Assembly (NCBI GenBank): GCA_047973125.1
Contig: JBKEBK010000023.1
Coordinates: 62,001-126,000, forward strand
Length of the DNA stretch: 64,000 nucleotides
DNA from: CAYNRG01 sp047973125
GTDB lineage: Bacteria; Bacillota_I; Bacilli_A; Erysipelotrichales; Erysipelotrichaceae
Direction of reading: 5' to 3'
A program made the position numbers and the translations under genes. Of this stretch, positions 24,789 through 34,204 are shown in pieces. How positions within the stretch are numbered: position 1 is the stretch's first letter; each line of letters begins with the position of its first letter. Below the pieces are notes generated by a model. That model saw only the letters and a list, made by a program, of their open reading frames with translations. It made no database searches and was not told the origin of the DNA.

Positions 24789-25778
24789 ATGAGAGAAATA
24801 TTTAACAAGATATTTTTGCTAATTACAATATTGTGTACATTAATACTTATAAATTCTAATAATGATAATAATGTTAAAGATGGGTATAGTGGGCCATTTG
24901 GTTTAAATTTTAATTATATCGGTTTTAATATTAGTGATAAAGAACTTCAAAAAACTGTATATAATGAAATAGAGGATATCCAAGCAATAAAGAACATATT
25001 ATCATTTGATGATAATTCTAATATTTTGTTGGCAAAATTAGATTATGAAATAGTAAATAAAAACATGATAATAACTGATGGATTTGAAATAGGAAGTTTA
25101 GAATACAAAAGAGCGAAGAAAGTATCATATTGTAAAAATGGATATGATTCAAAAGGTAATGAAAAATTATTTGGAAGTTGTATTGCACATTACTATAATA
25201 AAGTTAATAGCTATTTCGAAAGCTTTGATATACTTTCTAATATTAGTGGAGTTGGTAAATTGAATACGATAACATACATTGATTTTTACAATAGTGAAGG
25301 GAAAAAAGAGTTACTTAATATTTTAAATAACTATGATATTAAGGTTTTAGATGCTGCAAAACAAGATATTAGTCATTATTTTACTAATATTTCTAGTGTG
25401 TTTGATTTTAGGAATAAGTCTGCAGTAGATATTATATATATTATGTCTTTTATTGGATTTTCGATTCTTGGCTTATTTGTAACTGCTTTACAAATGGTTA
25501 AACATAGAAATGAGTTTGAACTGCTAAAGAAAATTGGAGTATCTAATAAAAAAATAATTAAAAAATTTGCTAAAAGAGAACTTATCGCGTGTTCTATTAC
25601 ATGCATTATTAGTTTATTGATATACTATTTAACTTTTGGAAATTATTCCATTAGTATAGAACAGATTATCTTTTCAACTTTATGTACTTTAATGGTTTGT
25701 TTATTCTTTATAATATTTAATATATTATGTATTTGGCTAATTTTGAGGAGGTTCGACTATGAAAAGACTAAAAACTAA
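24789..25778 (+). CDS. ABC transporter permease subunit 1, MacB/FtsX-like
   Basis: A 329-residue membrane protein: one helix near residues 5-22, an extracytoplasmic domain to about 212, then three helices (about 215-236, 262-282, 288-318). The piece TALQMVKHRNEFELLKKIGVSNKKIIKKFAKRE is the FtsX/MacB coupling segment (E-x-x-L-L-K-x-I-G). It overlaps the next permease gene by 20 bases. Export of, or protection against, a peptide or lipid is typical for the family; the substrate is unknown. Codon use is very AT-rich. Confidence 0.82.
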   Translation: MREIFNKIFLLITILCTLILINSNNDNNVKDGYSGPFGLNFNYIGFNISDKELQKTVYNEIEDIQAIKNILSFDDNSNILLAKLDYEIVNKNMIITDGFEIGSLEYKRAKKVSYCKNGYDSKGNEKLFGSCIAHYYNKVNSYFESFDILSNISGVGKLNTITYIDFYNSEGKKELLNILNNYDIKVLDAAKQDISHYFTNISSVFDFRNKSAVDIIYIMSFIGFSILGLFVTALQMVKHRNEFELLKKIGVSNKKIIKKFAKRELIACSITCIISLLIYYLTFGNYSISIEQIIFSTLCTLMVCLFFIIFNILCIWLILRRFDYEKTKN

Positions 25779-26853
25779 TCTTATTTTAGCGTTTAACGAT
25801 TTTTCTGAAAGAAAAATAACTTTTAGCTTTGTTATTGTTGCACTAGCGATATTTATGATTGCTTCAACCTTTCTTTTTAGATATGCAGTTGAGTATGAAA
25901 TGAAAAGACAAAAAGCTGCCAATAATATTGAAAATAAAAATGAGCTTGTAAATTTAAATGTTGATTATAACGGTGTAGTAATTAGTAATCAAGTACAAGA
26001 ATATTTATATAATTTTATAAATTTAAACGAGAAAAAAGTGATGGGTGCAATTGAGTTTGATATGAGAGAAAATCCTGGGATTAGTAATTATGGGTTTATA
26101 GGATTTGGTAAATTTGTCGACTTTTATAGTATTCCACATAATGATTTAAGTGAGATAAATTATATAAATTATGGAACACCATATGAAAATCTTAAATTGA
26201 AAAATTATTTTGATCTTGATAGTAGTTTAAATATGATTTCCTTGTATGGACAAAATCAAGTGTTACCAATTCAATCAGTTTTTGTAGTTGCTGACTTTGA
26301 TACTTTAACTAAGGAGTTTCCAAATGAATTGAATTCTATTGATATACTTCAAAATATAACATTTGTAAATTCAGAAAAAGATTTAATAGACAGTTTTATA
26401 AATGATATAAATAGTTTAGATGAAAATATTTTTATATCATCAAATGACTTATCCGAAGACATTAGAAGAGAAATGAATTCTGACTCAAAAGACTTTATGA
26501 AAATTGTGGCACTAGTAGGACTAGTTTTCCTTGGCTTATATTTTTTATTAGGACAAATAATAGCACACTTAACAGAGGTCAATATTAAAAAATATACAAT
26601 AAACTTATTAGTTGGTGCAAAATTAAGTGACTTGTTTATTAGGATATTTTTACTTAATTTGATTATTATCTTTGCTTCGACATTAGTTGTTGCTGTAACA
26701 ATGATTACAATTGATACAAGATCTCTAATGTATTTACCGTATTTAATTATACAGACGATATTTTTTACACTTATCTTTCCAATTTATCCAATGTATAGAC
26801 TGAAAAAATTGAATTTATATAAAAATATTCGAGGTGATTTAAATGAAAGATAG
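25759..26853 (+). CDS. ABC transporter permease subunit 2, MacB/FtsX-like
   Basis: A 364-residue membrane protein with a cytosolic start, a helix at about 21-43, a large outside domain to about 243, and three helices (about 247-269, 292-318, 325-345). HLTEVNIKKYTINLLVGAKLSDLFIRIF corresponds to the coupling segment of the first subunit, so the two form a heterodimer. GAGGAGG lies before the ATG inside the end of the upstream gene. It overlaps the ATPase gene by 11 bases. Confidence 0.82.
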   Translation: MKRLKTNLILAFNDFSERKITFSFVIVALAIFMIASTFLFRYAVEYEMKRQKAANNIENKNELVNLNVDYNGVVISNQVQEYLYNFINLNEKKVMGAIEFDMRENPGISNYGFIGFGKFVDFYSIPHNDLSEINYINYGTPYENLKLKNYFDLDSSLNMISLYGQNQVLPIQSVFVVADFDTLTKEFPNELNSIDILQNITFVNSEKDLIDSFINDINSLDENIFISSNDLSEDIRREMNSDSKDFMKIVALVGLVFLGLYFLLGQIIAHLTEVNIKKYTINLLVGAKLSDLFIRIFLLNLIIIFASTLVVAVTMITIDTRSLMYLPYLIIQTIFFTLIFPIYPMYRLKKLNLYKNIRGDLNER

Positions 26854-27499
26854 TTTTCTAAGGGTTTGTAATGTTACACGTTGTTTTAAAAACAACGATG
26901 GGGAATTAAAGGTATTAGATGATGTAAGTTACAACTTTGATCGAGGTAAACATTATGGTATTGTTGGTAAATCTGGTGTTGGAAAGACAACTCTAATAAA
27001 TATAATTGGTTTATTGGATCAAAACTTTGAAGGTGATTGTGAGATTGATGGTGATAGCTATAAAAATCTTAACCAAAATGAAATTGCTACTTATAGAAAT
27101 GAAATGTTTGGATATATTTTTCAAGACTTTCAATTATTAGAGAATAAAACAACAGAACAAAATTTAGAGTTGCCACTTTTATATACAAAGTTAAATAAAA
27201 AGGAAAGAAAAGAGAGAATTTCAAAAATATTAGAGAAGCTTGATCTTATAGATAAAAGGAAATTAAAAGTTAAATACTTATCTGGAGGACAAAGACAAAG
27301 GGTTGCAATTGGTAGGGCTTTGATAAATAATCCAAAGATCGTATTAGCTGATGAAATTACAAGTTCTCTAGATGATGAAAATACTGAAATGGTTTTTAAT
27401 TGTATAATGAATAATATTGATAGTGATGTAATATTTATCGCTGTCACACATGATCAAAGAGTACTGAAGTATTTTGATAATATAATTGAAATGAAATAG
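26843..27499 (+). CDS. ABC transporter ATPase, MacB/LolD type
   Basis: A 218-residue ATPase with Walker A GKSGVGKTT, Q-loop YIFQDFQLLENKT, signature YLSGGQRQRVAIGRAL, Walker B IVLADEITSSLDDE and H-loop AVTHD. Walker B ends in DEITSSLD instead of the common DEPTSALD, a small variation. It serves the two preceding permeases as a mechanotransmission-type ABC system. There is no adjacent two-component system or bacteriocin-like peptide to name its substrate. Confidence 0.9.
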   Translation: MKDSFLRVCNVTRCFKNNDGELKVLDDVSYNFDRGKHYGIVGKSGVGKTTLINIIGLLDQNFEGDCEIDGDSYKNLNQNEIATYRNEMFGYIFQDFQLLENKTTEQNLELPLLYTKLNKKERKERISKILEKLDLIDKRKLKVKYLSGGQRQRVAIGRALINNPKIVLADEITSSLDDENTEMVFNCIMNNIDSDVIFIAVTHDQRVLKYFDNIIEMK

Positions 27500-27548
27500 A
27501 AATGACTTTTATTAGATAATTTTAAAATGATGAAGTTATGATAAATCC

Positions 27549-27577
27549 TTGTTAAATTAATTTAAATTATGTATAAT
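27549..27577 (+). promoter_or_regulatory. Promoter of the SRP RNA gene
   Basis: TTGTTA (27549-27554) and consensus TATAAT (27572-27577), spacer 17, end just before the RNA gene. Confidence 0.7.
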
Positions 27578-27581
27578 AAAA

Positions 27582-27662
27582 AAGGTACAACAAACATGTA
27601 TTGAATCAGGTCAGGACCGGAAGGTAGCAGCCTTAAGAGCCTCTGTTTGTGTGTGCCTTTTT
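27582..27662 (+). ncRNA. ffs: Signal recognition particle RNA, small bacterial type
   Basis: The conserved apical SRP core is present: AATCAGGTCAGGACCGGAAG with GGTAGCAGCCTTAAG (GGAA tetraloop, asymmetric loop binding Ffh). It is flanked by arms that pair (GGTACAACAAACA with TGTTTGTGTGTGCC), followed by TTTTTAT. The short, Alu-less form is about 80 nt. The tadA gene directly downstream matches a common Bacillota neighbourhood. Confidence 0.93.
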
Positions 27663-27681
27663 ATATTATGGGGGATTATTT

Positions 27682-28137
27682 ATGATTGATTTTATGAGGT
27701 TAGCGTATAAAGAAGCATTAAAGGCACGTGATAAGGATGAGGTTCCTGTAGGGGCAGTTATCGTTTTTAATAATAAGGTTATTGCTAAAGCTTATAATTT
27801 AAGAAATAAAAAACAACAGTCTATTGCTCATGCGGAAATTTTAGCAATCCAGAAAGCTTGTAAAAAAATTGGTAGTTGGCGATTAGAAGATTGTGACTTA
27901 TATGTAACCCTTGAGCCCTGTCCCATGTGTGCTGGGGCTATAATTCAATCAAGAATTAAAAATGTTTATTTTGGGGCCTATGATCAAAAGGGCGGAAGTT
28001 TTGGTAGTGTCACAGATTTATCAAAGGTTAAGGGGTATAATCATTATCCTAATATCTTTGGTGGAATCATGGAAGAAGAAAGTTCTAAACTACTTAAAGA
28101 CTTTTTTAAAAATAAAAGAAAAGGAAGTAAAATATAA
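27682..28137 (+). CDS. tadA: tRNA-specific adenosine deaminase (A34 to inosine)
   Basis: A 151-residue zinc deaminase that converts A34 of tRNA-Arg(ACG) to inosine. Zinc and catalytic residues are H50, E52 (AHAEILAIQ), C80 and C83 (EPCPMCAGAI). The ATG at 27682 is chosen with GGGGG about 8 bases upstream; an in-frame earlier start at 27649 would run into the SRP RNA gene. No dnaX or recR follows, unlike in many relatives. Confidence 0.93.
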   Translation: MIDFMRLAYKEALKARDKDEVPVGAVIVFNNKVIAKAYNLRNKKQQSIAHAEILAIQKACKKIGSWRLEDCDLYVTLEPCPMCAGAIIQSRIKNVYFGAYDQKGGSFGSVTDLSKVKGYNHYPNIFGGIMEEESSKLLKDFFKNKRKGSKI

Positions 28138-28152
28138 AAATTTTTATATAAT

Positions 28153-28228
28153 ATAGAAATCGTTTTCTGAAAACGCTTTACAAATGAAATTTATGTGTTA
28201 TACTTTAAATACGGAAAACGATTTCTAT
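28153..28228 (+). promoter_or_regulatory. Maltodextrin operon promoter with paired operators and cre-like site
   Basis: TTTACA (28177-28182) and TATACT (28199-28204) form the promoter. ATAGAAATCGTTTTC (28153-28167) and its exact inverse GAAAACGATTTCTAT (28214-28228) flank it, 61 bases centre to centre. The first also forms CGTTTTCTGAAAACG (28161-28175). TGAAAACGCTTTAC (28168-28181) resembles a CcpA cre site over the -35. The likely binders are the LacI protein encoded at 33194 and CcpA. Confidence 0.75.
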
Positions 28229-28248
28229 GATACGAGGAGGAAAAATCT

Positions 28249-29460
28249 ATGAAGAAAGTTTTAAGTGGTTTATTAGTTTTATTGTTAGTTTTATCTGCTA
28301 CAGGATGCTCAAGTAAGGATAAAACAACTGAAGAGGTTGCATCTGGTAAGGATGTTGTACTGAAATTATGGGGTTCTCAAGAAGATCAAGAGTTTTTAAA
28401 GGAGCGTGTAGAAGCTTTTAAGGCTACTGATCCTGATAACACTTATACAATTGAGTTAGGTGTTGTTGGAGAACCAGATGCTAGAGATAAGGTTCTAAAT
28501 GACTTAGAAGCATCTGCAGATGTATTTGCATTTTCAAATGACCAATTACGTGACTTAGTTAATGCTGATGCATTATATGAAATTACATTACATAAAGATC
28601 AAATTCAAAATGAAAATGTTTTAGGTAGTGTTGATGCGGTTACATTAAATGATAAGATATATGGCTATCCATTCTCAGCTGATAATGGTTACTTCATGTA
28701 TTACAATTCTGAATTTCTAAGTGCTGATGATGTATTATCACTTGATGCAATGGTTGCTAAGGCAGAAGAGCAAGGCAAGAAAATTTTCTTTGATTTATCA
28801 AATGGTTGGTACATTGCATCATTCTTCTTAGGTGCAGGTGGTAACTTAACAATGGATGAAAATGGTAAACAGGTTTGTGATTTCAACAATGAAACAGGTG
28901 TTATGGTTGGAGAATATATTCGCAAGTTTGCTTCATCTTCTGCATTTATTACTGGCGATGATGCTACATTTATTGCTGGGGTTGAAGATGGTAGTATTAT
29001 AGCTGGAGTATCTGGTACTTGGAATGCTGAGAAATTAGCTAGTGCAATGGGTGATGGTTATGCTGCTAGTAAGCTTCCTTCAATTACTTTATCTAATGGT
29101 ACTGAAGTACAATTAGCAAGCTTTGGTGGATATAAAGTATATGGTGTAAACACTATGACAAAATTCCCTGAAGAGGCTATGGCTTTAGCTGCATTCTTAA
29201 GTTCTGAAGAGTCTCAAACATTACGTTTTGAAGCAAGAGAGCTTGGACCTTCAAACTTAAAATCTGCAGAAAGTGATGCTGTTAAAGCAAATGTTGCCTT
29301 AAATGCTTTAGCTTTACAAAGTGTATATGCTCACTCACAAAAAGATGTTGTGTCTACTTTCTGGGTACCTACAGAGGCATTTGGTACAGAAATGGAAAAT
29401 GGTAATACCAGTGATATGCAAGCATTGCTTGATGAAATGGTTAATCAAATTCAACAATAA
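28249..29460 (+). CDS. malE: Maltodextrin ABC importer, binding lipoprotein
   Basis: A family 1 solute-binding lipoprotein, 403 residues, with lipid-anchored C20 (LVLSATGC). Maltose-binding features include DVVLKLWGSQEDQEFL, YGYPFSADNGYFMYYNSEFL and ASFGGYKVYGVNTMT. It captures maltose/maltodextrins at the membrane surface and delivers them to the two permeases that follow. GAGGAGG lies before the ATG. A hairpin after the gene may keep its message in excess over the permease message, which is common for such operons. Confidence 0.93.
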   Translation: MKKVLSGLLVLLLVLSATGCSSKDKTTEEVASGKDVVLKLWGSQEDQEFLKERVEAFKATDPDNTYTIELGVVGEPDARDKVLNDLEASADVFAFSNDQLRDLVNADALYEITLHKDQIQNENVLGSVDAVTLNDKIYGYPFSADNGYFMYYNSEFLSADDVLSLDAMVAKAEEQGKKIFFDLSNGWYIASFFLGAGGNLTMDENGKQVCDFNNETGVMVGEYIRKFASSSAFITGDDATFIAGVEDGSIIAGVSGTWNAEKLASAMGDGYAASKLPSITLSNGTEVQLASFGGYKVYGVNTMTKFPEEAMALAAFLSSEESQTLRFEARELGPSNLKSAESDAVKANVALNALALQSVYAHSQKDVVSTFWVPTEAFGTEMENGNTSDMQALLDEMVNQIQQ

Positions 29461-29465
29461 AAAAT

Positions 29466-29496
29466 ATGGGAGAGCTTACATACTCTCCTTTTTTCT
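29466..29496 (+). terminator. Intercistronic hairpin after malE
   Basis: GGAGAG pairs with CTCTCC across eight bases and is followed by TTTTTTC. The next gene starts 19 bases on, so read-through must be frequent. It probably sets the ratio of binding protein to permease. Confidence 0.65.
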
Positions 29497-29514
29497 TAAA
29501 GAAAGGAAAAAATA

Positions 29515-30873
29515 ATGAAAAAAATAAAAAGTTTTTTTGATAATATCTTTGAAATTTTTTCTAAAGGAGATATCTATACAAGACTATCTTTTATAATAAT
29601 GGGTTCAGGATCTCTTTTTAGAAAACAATTTGTACGTGGCTTTACTTATTTAGCTTTTCAAGTACTCTCGATTATGTATCTAGTATTTAGTGGTTTTGCA
29701 AGTATTGTTGGTCTTAAAACTTTAGGAACTGTTGAGCAGGGAAAAGTATTTGATGAAGCTCGTGGTATCTATGTTTATAGCCAAGGTGATAATTCAATGT
29801 TGTTTCTACTATTTGGAGTGTTTGCATTTTTTATAATAATTGCTTTAATAATGGTTTACATCATGAATATCAATAATGCATATGAGAATCAAAAGCTAGT
29901 TGAGCGTGGTAAGAAACTTCCTAAATTTAAAGATGATATCAAGTTATTATTGGATTCAAAGTTTCATATTAGTGTATTAACAATTCCGACAGTATTAACG
30001 TTTTTATTTACGGTATTGCCACTAATATTTATGATCTTAATTGCTTTTACAAACTTTGACTCAAATCATCAACCTCCTGGAAATCTATTTACTTGGGTTG
30101 GTATGCAAAATTTTAAAGATGTTTTTGGTGATAGTAAAATTATCTCTGGAACCTTTGTATCACTATTACAATGGACACTTATTTGGGCTGTATTTGCAAC
30201 CTTCTTAAATTATATTTTAGGAATGTTACTTGCAATACTAATTAACTCAAGAGGAGTTAAAATTAAGAAGTTTTGGAGAACTATCTTTGTTGTTACTATT
30301 GCGGTTCCTCAGTTTGTAAGTCTTTTACTGATGTCTCAGCTTTTAGCAGATGGAGGTAGCTTAAATGTTGTACTTATGAATATGGGAATAATAGATGCTC
30401 CGATAAAGTTTTTAACGGATGGCCTTTTAGCAAAGATTACGGTAGTTATAATTAACTGTTGGGTTGGTATACCTTACTCAATGTTAATAACTACTGGTAT
30501 CTTAATGAATATTCCTAGTGATATGTATGAGAGTGCTAAGATCGATGGGGCTACATCATTTACAATGTTTAGAAAGATTACAATGCCCTATATGTTAAGT
30601 GTAACAACTCCTTATCTTATTACCCAATTTGTTGCGAACATTAATAACTTTAATGTAATCTACCTATTAACAAAAGGTGGTCCATTATCACTTGATTATT
30701 ATCAAGCTGGTAAAACAGATCTTTTAGTTACTTGGTTGTATAAGCTTACAGTAACAGAAAAAAATTATTCACTGGCTTCAACTTTAGGTATTATTATATT
30801 TATAATTTGTTCGGTGTTCTCTCTAATTATTTTTAGAAAAACATTAAGTCAAGAAGAAGGGAAGTTTAACTAA
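29515..30873 (+). CDS. malF: Maltodextrin ABC importer, permease MalF
   Basis: A 452-residue membrane permease of the carbohydrate uptake-1 family. The first about 170 residues contain two extra helices and a soluble stretch, as in MalF/MdxF. The core has six helices, and the EAA coupling loop YESAKIDGATSFTMFRKITMPYM is present. Its stop overlaps the malG start by 1 base. Confidence 0.94.
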   Translation: MKKIKSFFDNIFEIFSKGDIYTRLSFIIMGSGSLFRKQFVRGFTYLAFQVLSIMYLVFSGFASIVGLKTLGTVEQGKVFDEARGIYVYSQGDNSMLFLLFGVFAFFIIIALIMVYIMNINNAYENQKLVERGKKLPKFKDDIKLLLDSKFHISVLTIPTVLTFLFTVLPLIFMILIAFTNFDSNHQPPGNLFTWVGMQNFKDVFGDSKIISGTFVSLLQWTLIWAVFATFLNYILGMLLAILINSRGVKIKKFWRTIFVVTIAVPQFVSLLLMSQLLADGGSLNVVLMNMGIIDAPIKFLTDGLLAKITVVIINCWVGIPYSMLITTGILMNIPSDMYESAKIDGATSFTMFRKITMPYMLSVTTPYLITQFVANINNFNVIYLLTKGGPLSLDYYQAGKTDLLVTWLYKLTVTEKNYSLASTLGIIIFIICSVFSLIIFRKTLSQEEGKFN

Positions 30874-31715
30874 TGAAAAAGAAAAAGACAATATCAAGTA
30901 TTATTGCTCATGCTTTTTTAGCAGTACTATCATTTATTTGGATACTTCCAATTGTTTGGCTAATAATGCAGTCATTTAGAGGGGAAGGTGGAGCTACTAC
31001 CAATTACTTAATTCCTAAGGTTTGGACATTAGATAACTATACAAGATTATTTAGTGAAACTTCCCTGTTTAACTATCCTCGATGGTTTATGAATACTCTA
31101 TTTGTTTCTGTAATATCATGTTTTATTTCAACAATTATAATCTTGCTTACAAGCTATGCTTTAAGCAGATTAAGATTTAAACTAAGAAAAACTACGATGA
31201 ACACTATTTTAGTTTTAGGGATGTTTCCAGGATTTATGTCAATGACTGCAATCTACTATCTTTTAAAATCTATGGGTTTATCACAATCTCTTTGGGCATT
31301 AGTTTTAGTTTATTCAGGTGGGGCTGCAATGGGATATTATATATCAAAGGGATTCTTTGATACTATTCCCAAGGCCATCGATGAATCAGCTTTAATTGAT
31401 GGGGCTAGTAAGGCTAAGGTCTTCTTTCATATTACCTTACCAATGTCTAAGCCAATCATTATTTATACAATCTTAACAACATTTATTGCTCCATGGGTTG
31501 ATTTTATCTTCGTGTCAGTAATTATGCGTGATAGTTATCAAAACTATACTGTGGCACTTGGCTTATTTCAAATGTTATCAAGAGAAAATATTGCAACCTA
31601 CTTTACTAGATTTTGTGCAGGTGCTGTCTTAATTGCTATTCCAATTACCCTATTATTTGTATACATGCAAAAGTATTATGTATCAGGTATTACTGGAGGA
31701 TCAGTTAAGGGTTAA
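30873..31715 (+). CDS. malG: Maltodextrin ABC importer, permease MalG
   Basis: A 280-residue permease with six helices. The EAA loop is IDESALIDGASKAKVFFHITLPMSKPIIIYTIL. It pairs with MalF; overlaps of 1 base on both sides indicate coupled translation. No ATPase gene exists in the locus, so the complex must borrow a shared MalK/MsmX-type ATPase from elsewhere in the genome. Confidence 0.94.
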   Translation: MKKKKTISSIIAHAFLAVLSFIWILPIVWLIMQSFRGEGGATTNYLIPKVWTLDNYTRLFSETSLFNYPRWFMNTLFVSVISCFISTIIILLTSYALSRLRFKLRKTTMNTILVLGMFPGFMSMTAIYYLLKSMGLSQSLWALVLVYSGGAAMGYYISKGFFDTIPKAIDESALIDGASKAKVFFHITLPMSKPIIIYTILTTFIAPWVDFIFVSVIMRDSYQNYTVALGLFQMLSRENIATYFTRFCAGAVLIAIPITLLFVYMQKYYVSGITGGSVKG

Positions 31716-33184
31716 TGAAAAAGGTAATAATTATATTAATGTCTTGCTTGTTGGTTGGCTGTTCTAGTAAGTTAATAGAGCCAAAGATGAATTCTGTTTA
31801 TTATGAAATATTTGTAGGATCATTTTATGATAGTAATAAGGATGGTATTGGAGATCTTAAAGGTGTTAGTAAAAAACTTGATTATTTAAAAGAGTTAGGA
31901 GTAACAAGTATTTGGTTAATGCCAATAAATGAATCTAATACCTATCATAAATATGATGTTATTGATTATTATAAGATTGATAAGGACTATGGTAGTATAA
32001 CTGATCTTAAAGAACTTATAGCAAATAGTGAAGAAAAAAATATTGATATTATTTTAGATCTAGTAATTAATCATACCTCAATTGATCATCCATGGTTTGT
32101 GTCGGCAAAAAATTCTATGATTAATAATACTTGTGATACAAATAAATATTGCGATTACTATAACTTCTCAGATGAATTTAAAAATGACTATCATAAGATT
32201 AAAGATAAACTTTATTATGAGGGAGTATTTTGGGATCAAATGCCTGATTTAAATTTAAGTAATCAAGATGTAAAAAATGAAATAGAAAAAATAGTGAAGT
32301 ACTATTTAGATTTAGGTGTAAAAGGTTTTAGATTAGATGCTACAACTCATTACTTTAATGAGAATAAAGCAAAGAATATTGAATTTCTAAAATGGTTTAA
32401 TGAAATGGTAAAAACGATAAATCCTGATGCTTATTTAGTTGGTGAAGCTTGGACAAGTGAGGAAATAATTAAAGATATGTATGAAAGTAATATTGATAGT
32501 TTCTTTAATTTCACAATGAGCCAAAAAGGAAACATTGTATCAAGTATTAATCGAGAGAGTGGGTATGAGCTTGCTGAAAGGGTTGAAAAGTATAATTTAG
32601 AAATAAAAGAAAAAAACTCTAAAGCACTAGATGCACTATTTCTATCAAATCATGATAATGATCGCAGTTCTGGATATTTATCATCTAATATAAACAAACA
32701 AAAATTAGCTGCAAGTATTTATTTACTAATGAGTGGTAATGTCTTTATATACTATGGTGAGGAAATATCGCTTAAGGGTAGTGGTAAAGATGAAAATAAA
32801 AGACTTGCAATGAATTGGACAAACAAGGATAATGATTTTGAGGCTAATAATCCTTTGAATTCTGATTATAAAATTGAGCAGGAGCTTGCTGTTGATGAGG
32901 CATTAAAGGATAAGGATTCACTTTTAAATCATTATAAAAAAGTATTATCAATTAGAAATAGTCATCAAGAGTTTCAAGATGGTAATCCTTTGGCTATTGA
33001 TCTTGCAAATGATAAAATTATGGCTTTAGATTATGGTGACTTTATTGTTTGTCATAACTTGTCAAAAGAAAAAAGTGAGTTTAAATTAGTAAGTTCTAAG
33101 ATAGAGAATATTACTGGTGATAATGTATTTAAAAATGAATTAATAATAATGGATGCTTATGCATCAATTATTGTATGGAAGTAG
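31715..33184 (+). CDS. Alpha-amylase family (GH13) lipoprotein
   Basis: A 489-residue GH13 enzyme tethered to the outer face of the membrane by a lipoprotein signal (ILMSCLLVGC, C16). The catalytic nucleophile is D208 (GFRLDATTHYF), acid/base E244 (LVGEAWTS) and stabiliser D314 (FLSNHDNDR). LDLVINHTSIDHPWF is conserved region I. A Cys pair (C140, C146) sits in a loop. It likely trims starch or long dextrins to oligomers taken up by MalEFG. Whether it is an alpha-amylase or a neopullulanase-type enzyme cannot be told from the motifs. Confidence 0.92.
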   Translation: MKKVIIILMSCLLVGCSSKLIEPKMNSVYYEIFVGSFYDSNKDGIGDLKGVSKKLDYLKELGVTSIWLMPINESNTYHKYDVIDYYKIDKDYGSITDLKELIANSEEKNIDIILDLVINHTSIDHPWFVSAKNSMINNTCDTNKYCDYYNFSDEFKNDYHKIKDKLYYEGVFWDQMPDLNLSNQDVKNEIEKIVKYYLDLGVKGFRLDATTHYFNENKAKNIEFLKWFNEMVKTINPDAYLVGEAWTSEEIIKDMYESNIDSFFNFTMSQKGNIVSSINRESGYELAERVEKYNLEIKEKNSKALDALFLSNHDNDRSSGYLSSNINKQKLAASIYLLMSGNVFIYYGEEISLKGSGKDENKRLAMNWTNKDNDFEANNPLNSDYKIEQELAVDEALKDKDSLLNHYKKVLSIRNSHQEFQDGNPLAIDLANDKIMALDYGDFIVCHNLSKEKSEFKLVSSKIENITGDNVFKNELIIMDAYASIIVWK

Positions 33185-33193
33185 GTGAAGATA

Positions 33194-34186
33194 ATGACTA
33201 ATATTAATGATGTAGCAAAAAGAGCGGGTGTTGGAGTATCAACTGTTTCAAAGGCTTTAAATAACTACAGTGGTGTTAGCTTAAAAACTAAGGAAAAGGT
33301 TTATAAGGCTGCTAAAGATTTAAATTATATTCCAAATGCTGTCGCTGCAGCTCTATCTTCAAAGGAGAGTAAAAGGATTGCTATTGTTGTCTTTGTAAAT
33401 AATGATCGACAATCAATTGATGAGTTAAATATGTTGTATTTAATGGGTTCAATGGATAAGGCTAATGATTTAAATTTAGAAGTTATTACAGTATTTTCAA
33501 ATTCTTTTATCAATATGAGTAAAGAGGAAGTAATTCAGTATTTTAGATCACTTAGTATTTCTGCAATGGTTGTCTTTGGTCTTCATAAAGAAGAAGTATT
33601 ATTTCATGAAATAATGAGGGAAGAATTTATAAAATGTGTCTTAGTTGATGCACCAATTCTGGGTGATAGTACATCTTATGTAATGGTTGATCATTTAAAG
33701 GCTCAGTATGATATTGTAAAAAGAGCTGTAGAGAATGATCAAAGCATCAAAAATATTTTATACCTTGCTGGAAGAAGAGATGGTTATGTTACTGACTTAA
33801 GACTTCAAGGGATCAAAAAAGCAACTACTGAGTGTAAGGTAAATTTAAAGTATTATTATGCTGATTTTAGTGAGAAGATGGCTTATGATCTTGTTAGTAA
33901 ACATCTTGATAATAGTGATTTAATTGTCTGTGCTTCAGATCTTATGGCAATTGGAGCTAGTCGCTCTTTAAAGAAAATGGGTAAGGATATTGCGATATTA
34001 GGATATGATGGTATTAGTTTACTAGGATATATCGATAAAGAAATTACAAGTGTCACTCAAGACTTTTATAGCTTAGCTCAAATGGCAATTGCTGAGGCTA
34101 AAAACTTAATTGATGGTGCTAAAGGATCGGCAATTCTTGTTGATTATGATATAAAAAGTATTAAGTATGAAGATGTAATAAATTAA
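33194..34186 (+). CDS. malR: LacI-family regulator of maltodextrin genes
   Basis: A 330-residue repressor: N-terminal helix-turn-helix and hinge (INDVAKRAGVGVSTVSKALNNYSGVSLKTKEKVYKAAKDLNYIPNAVAAAL), then a periplasmic-binding-protein-like sensor domain. The ATG at 33194 gives the standard MTNINDVA start and has AGGTGA 6 bases upstream; the GTG at 33185 abuts the amylase stop. It is encoded inside the operon, and its expected targets are the paired operators at 28153-28228. The effector is presumably maltose or maltodextrin. Confidence 0.9.
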   Translation: MTNINDVAKRAGVGVSTVSKALNNYSGVSLKTKEKVYKAAKDLNYIPNAVAAALSSKESKRIAIVVFVNNDRQSIDELNMLYLMGSMDKANDLNLEVITVFSNSFINMSKEEVIQYFRSLSISAMVVFGLHKEEVLFHEIMREEFIKCVLVDAPILGDSTSYVMVDHLKAQYDIVKRAVENDQSIKNILYLAGRRDGYVTDLRLQGIKKATTECKVNLKYYYADFSEKMAYDLVSKHLDNSDLIVCASDLMAIGASRSLKKMGKDIAILGYDGISLLGYIDKEITSVTQDFYSLAQMAIAEAKNLIDGAKGSAILVDYDIKSIKYEDVIN

Positions 34187-34204
34187 AAGAGGAGAGAAAA
34201 ATTA

